Below are positions 62,630 to 64,000 of a stretch of DNA of 64,000 nucleotides, one piece after another; the first letter of the stretch is position 1; each line of letters starts with the position of its first letter. The translations under genes were made by a program, and so were the position numbers. Below the pieces are notes generated by a model. That model searched no databases, was not told the DNA's origin, and saw only the letters and a program-made list of their open reading frames with translations. Location of the stretch: the NCBI GenBank assembly GCA_963826795.1, contig CAWGYT010000022.1, forward strand, positions 84,717 through 148,716, written 5' to 3'. The DNA comes from CAWGYT01 sp963826795. Lineage in GTDB: Bacteria; Planctomycetota; Planctomycetia; Pirellulales; Pirellulaceae.

Positions 62630-63245
62630 CTGTCGGATTTGGCTCCCATGTTCCAGACAACCTCGGATTGACCGGGTGCATCGGCGAAAATCTGCCGCAA
62701 CACGAACGCAGAGCTGGCCAGTGGCAGACTGAGGGCCGCCGCCGCCTCTCGCATGTCACTCGTCAGCCGATAGTTCTTCCCTACCATGCTCAGGACCGCG
62801 ACCGCTCGCGGTAGTCCCTTCAGGCCATCGCGGCCGGCGCACGAGAAAACCCGCATTCGGCCTATACGGGAAAGACCCAAGCAGGCTGACCCGCGAAGCG
62901 TCGCGTGGCAGAAATCGGAACTGGAGCCATTTCTGGCGTTCTGGGACAAGCTGGATGCCGAGGCACGGTTAGAGTTCGGGCAGCGGGCCCCGGCCCAAGC
63001 CGAGCCGGTCAAGCGTCGCTGGTTCGACGACGCCCGGACCAGCGGCCGCGAGACGGCAAAACGGCCCGTTGATTTCTCGGACGGCAATTCGACAGAGCGG
63101 CTTCGCTCACCCATCAAATTGCATCGCGAGTGCCAGTGCCGTAACGTCAATGAAAGGTTTTGCGGGAGGTTACGGGAGCCAGTGGGCAACGTGGTCACGA
63201 TTTCCATCGTTGAGTCCCGTCAGGGACGGCTGACGTGAGGCGTCG
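62630..63245. other. 616 bases between recombinase and transposase; possible gene fragment
   Basis: A plus-strand frame at 62786-63238 contains a short protein-like stretch ('SVAWQKSELEPFLAFWDKLD' then 'AEARLEFGQRA') but the ends are not convincing, and an overlapping minus-strand frame is no better. It may be a broken cargo gene of the former island. A 14-base hairpin GTCCC-gtca-GGGAC lies at 63214-63227, next to the transposase gene. Confidence 0.3.
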
Positions 63246-63713
63246 TTAGTCCCAGAGATACCGCGGATCATATTCGATGTGGTGTTTTTCCAGAAAGGCG
63301 AGGAACTCATCCTGATAAGAACGTTGTCGGTGGTGTTCCGCTTGCCGCTCGATGTATCTGACGGTGTCGTCAACCTGTGTGATTCCGATGCTGAAAGCAC
63401 CGTATCCTTCTTGCCAAGCAAAGTGACGATGCTCAGGAAACGTGTCATGTACCCACTTCGACGATCCACCTTTCATAAGTTGGAGCGATTTCGATACACT
63501 GACGCTCGAGGGCAGTGACAAGAGCAGATGCACGTGGTCCTCAACGCCGCCGATAGCGAGGGCTTTCATTCGATTCTGCTTCGCAATACCACCGATGTAG
63601 GGCCAGAGCCGCTCCTGCAATTCAGGGATGATGAGCCGCTGACGTTGTTTCGTACTCCACACACAATGATAAAGGCAACTAGCGAAGGAATGTGACACGG
63701 TGACGGCTCCCAT
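63246..63713 (-). mobile_element. tnpA: IS200/IS605-type Y1 transposase (TnpA; REP-associated type possible)
   Basis: A complete 155-residue single-strand transposase. The HUH motif is H60-V-H62 in 'GGVEDHVHLLLSLP' and the nucleophile is Tyr104 in 'AWQEGYGAFSIG'; 'QLMKGGSSKW' and 'EHHRQRSYQDEFLAFL' are typical of the family. No tnpB accessory gene is present. REP-like hairpins flank it (63214-63227 on one side, several in 63719-63820 on the other), which fits either a minimal IS200-like element or a REP-associated (RAYT) gene. The ATG at 63713 gives the standard length. Confidence 0.92.
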
Positions 63714-63718
63714 CAGTC

Positions 63719-63820
63719 GTCCCTACGGGACTCCGGGGCGGTTGATTTGTACCGCGTACCCAGCGATAAATGTACCCAGCGATAAATCGCTGGGCTATTA
63801 TCAATCGTCCCTCCGGGACG
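63719..63820. repeat. REP-like hairpin cluster upstream of tnpA
   Basis: Contains GTCCC-tac-GGGAC (63719-63731), an exact 16-base tandem duplication gtacccagcgataaat (63756-63771 and 63772-63787), the hairpin CCCAGCGA-taaa-TCGCTGGG (63775-63794) and CGTCCC-tcc-GGGACG (63806-63820). The GTCCC/GGGAC motif repeats on the far side of tnpA at 63214-63227. These are likely substrates or ends for the transposase. Confidence 0.75.
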
Positions 63821-63865
63821 AACAACCCACCACTCCATCGTGCGAGGCGTCTCAACAATCGACCG

Positions 63866-63993
63866 CGAAAACTCCAGACGAAAACTCCAGACGGTCCATC
63901 AAAGAAAGCTCCAGACCCGCCACTCGATGCCCCTCGCATCACCTTCTGCGCATTTGCCGCAAGTCGCCTCGAAAAAGAGACCTGACCCCTTTT
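63866..63993 (-). mobile_element. Dispersed 128-base element, copy 2
   Basis: Reverse complement of 18014-18141 with about three differences. It starts at a doubled 'cgaaaactccagac' and ends at 'gacctgacccctttt', a few bases from the window edge, so the element may continue beyond it. It lies upstream of the transposase gene and its REP-like hairpins. Confidence 0.7.
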
Positions 63994-64000
63994 CGCGCGG

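Overview
The window is a high-GC bacterial chromosome segment that reads as Planctomycetota, probably order Pirellulales (the rank is inference). The main evidence is three giant surface proteins with the LEPR-XLL N-terminal signature, two proteins with a PEP-CTERM (VPEP + membrane helix + Arg) tail, a shared paired EF-hand/dockerin-like module, GEVED and CotH domains, a Ser/Thr kinase fused to WD40 repeats behind a sigma factor, and a DUF3467 protein.

Layout. 1-8.4 kb: start of purM (cut by the window edge), divergent from glgX and a Ski2-like helicase; then a minus-strand trio (KAS III/OleA-like, ROK kinase, SDR). 9-13.3 kb: a class I amidotransferase-like protein lacking its catalytic Cys, a degenerate AnmK-like protein, repeat array 1 and a class V aminotransferase. 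13.3-17.6 kb: a MoxR / DUF58 / transglutaminase operon. 17.6-18.7 kb: a gene-poor patch of minisatellites, a 99-base direct repeat and a 128-base copy of an element found again at the right edge. 18.7-24.4 kb: Na+/solute symporter, IGHMBP2-type helicase, YgiQ-type radical SAM protein. 24.6-30.8 kb: sigma factor, PEP-CTERM/dockerin protein and giant Ser/Thr kinase in a likely operon, ending in repeat array 2. 31.3-38.7 kb: small secreted protein, degenerate YdjC-like protein, GEVED protein, RlmI-type methyltransferase, rhomboid protease. 38.8-54.3 kb: two giant CotH proteins separated by repeat array 3, then a second PEP-CTERM protein followed by a long nested palindrome. 54.6-61.4 kb: DUF3467 protein, Nudix hydrolase, tandem-GGDEF protein, ABC exporter pair, macro-domain protein. 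61.7-64 kb: tRNA-Lys with an abutting truncated tyrosine recombinase, an IS200-like transposase with REP-like hairpins, and the second 128-base element copy.

Two themes stand out. First, five surface proteins share one Ca-binding module but split into two anchoring classes: LEPR N-terminus without PEP-CTERM, or signal peptide with PEP-CTERM. Two of the LEPR proteins carry CotH kinase folds, and a sigma factor and a transmembrane kinase are encoded beside one PEP-CTERM member, so an extracellular, phosphorylation-linked surface assembly is a reasonable hypothesis. Second, palindrome-rich repeats (three arrays of one family plus other hairpins) sit just 3' of stop codons.

About ten otherwise well-conserved genes are split by single-base frame changes (glgX, both helicases, AnmK-like, aminotransferase, moxR, kinase, GEVED protein, second CotH protein, macro domain). 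Their density and even spread point to uncorrected assembly indels rather than pseudogenes, so the split genes are annotated as one CDS each.
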